Of a DNA stretch of 35,248 nucleotides, positions 34,766 to 35,248 are shown piece after piece. The stretch comes from Spirochaetales bacterium Spiro_10. Its GTDB lineage: Bacteria; Spirochaetota; Spirochaetia; Treponematales; Treponemataceae. A program made the position numbers and the translations under genes. The stretch is from contig LVBL01000044.1 of NCBI GenBank assembly GCA_001604405.1, positions 1-35,248 of the forward strand. The letters are read 5' to 3'. Each line of letters begins with the position of its first letter. Position 1 is the stretch's first letter. Below the pieces are notes generated by a model. That model was not told where the DNA came from. It was given only the letters and a program-made list of their open reading frames with translations, and did not search any database.

Positions 34766-35248
34766 AACTGCACAAACTGTACAAGGCGACCTATTCAGAA
34801 ACCGCGTTCAAGAAACGCATTCTCGGAAAACTCCGGATTCCGGCTGACAAGGCCGTGATCGAGCGGATGGCGGTGAAGGGGACACGTCCCAAAACGGGCA
34901 AGCCCGCGTACTCCTTCGACACGTCAAAGGCAACCGACAAAAAGACGATAGCAAATCTCAACAGAATCGCGAAGGACATCAGAAGCCAGAAATCTCGGCT
35001 CAACCTGATGTCCATCGTTTTCGCGCTGCTCCTGCTCATGGCCTGCATACTAGCTGTCGCGCTGTTCCGCAACCTCATCGCGAGAAAGGGCATAACCATG
35101 GCCCTCGAGGGAGCCTTCGGGGCGAAGTGCGACATAACCTCGGTCGATATCGGTTTCTTCGACACGCGGCTTCGGCTTGAGGGCCTTGCCGTGGCGAACA
35201 AGGACAAGCCGATGAAAAACCTGTTCGAGATCGGCGAGTTTTCGCTCG
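34762..35248 (+). CDS. TIGR03545-family protein, 3' end cut by window
   Basis: The frame opens at ATG 34762 and remains open to the window edge (162 codons). The basic N-terminal region (about residues 1-80, LHKLYKATYSETAFKKRIL) is cytoplasmic. A single transmembrane helix follows at about 82-102 (LMSIVFALLLLMACILAVALF), then an extracytoplasmic part with ALEGAFGAKCDITSVDIGFFDTRLRLEGLAV. This last segment resembles the AsmA-like start, with its pattern of strands after the membrane anchor, that I associate with TIGR03545. The family is paired with TIGR03546, which overlaps upstream by 4 bases. A role in envelope lipid or glycan handling is possible because of the AsmA-like appearance but is not established. 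Confidence 0.75.
   Translation, partial: MKLHKLYKATYSETAFKKRILGKLRIPADKAVIERMAVKGTRPKTGKPAYSFDTSKATDKKTIANLNRIAKDIRSQKSRLNLMSIVFALLLLMACILAVALFRNLIARKGITMALEGAFGAKCDITSVDIGFFDTRLRLEGLAVANKDKPMKNLFEIGEFSL

Overview
The window is a gene-dense (few gaps over 100 bases), moderately GC-rich stretch of chromosome from a bacterium with an outer membrane. It is most likely a spirochaete related to Treponema. Evidence for this is the pair of TIGR03546/TIGR03545-like genes at the right end, a CMP kinase of the short archaeal/spirochaete type, a predicted outer-membrane beta-barrel protein, and a phosphonate set with a fused PntC-AepT enzyme, an architecture known from Treponema denticola. This assignment comes from family knowledge and was not checked by database search.

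Left part (1-8691): housekeeping genes in tightly overlapping operons. The first is ksgA (partial), a YggS-type PLP protein, a small secreted/membrane hypothetical, and two RluA-family pseudouridine synthases. A convergent folC overlaps the last of these by 74 bases. A divergent unit follows, murC, yicC, CMP kinase and a MutY-like glycosylase; its promoter sits so close to the murC ATG that the mRNA may be leaderless. Next come a tRNA-Gly(UCC) with its own promoter and an unusually extended acceptor helix, then a hybrid histidine kinase with a strong promoter.

Centre (10446-31424): about 21 kb of surface-polysaccharide locus. The right-hand minus-strand operon starts at a MarR/EPS-type regulator with a palindrome over its predicted start site. 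It continues through mannose-1-phosphate guanylyltransferase, a UDP-glucuronate 4-epimerase-like enzyme, UDP-glucose dehydrogenase, a DUF4230 protein, a possible 48-residue small ORF, a PglK-like ABC flippase and an unusual glycosyltransferase. A two-gene plus-strand unit (P-loop kinase-like protein, GT4) lies in the middle. The left-hand minus-strand series holds UDP-glucuronate decarboxylase, PEP mutase, phosphonopyruvate decarboxylase, the fused PntC-AepT, two GT4 enzymes, a WbaP-type initiating sugar-phosphate transferase, a secreted hypothetical and the beta-barrel protein. Together these should make GDP-mannose, UDP-glucuronate, UDP-galacturonate, UDP-xylose and CMP-2-aminoethylphosphonate. 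They would build a lipid-linked glycan decorated with aminoethylphosphonate and flip it across the inner membrane. No obvious phosphonyl transferase, Wzy polymerase or Wzx flippase is visible.

Right part (31536-35248): a class I aminotransferase with its own promoter, glycogen synthase, then the TIGR03546/TIGR03545-like pair, the last cut by the window edge. I saw no insertion sequence, CRISPR array, phage gene or rRNA.
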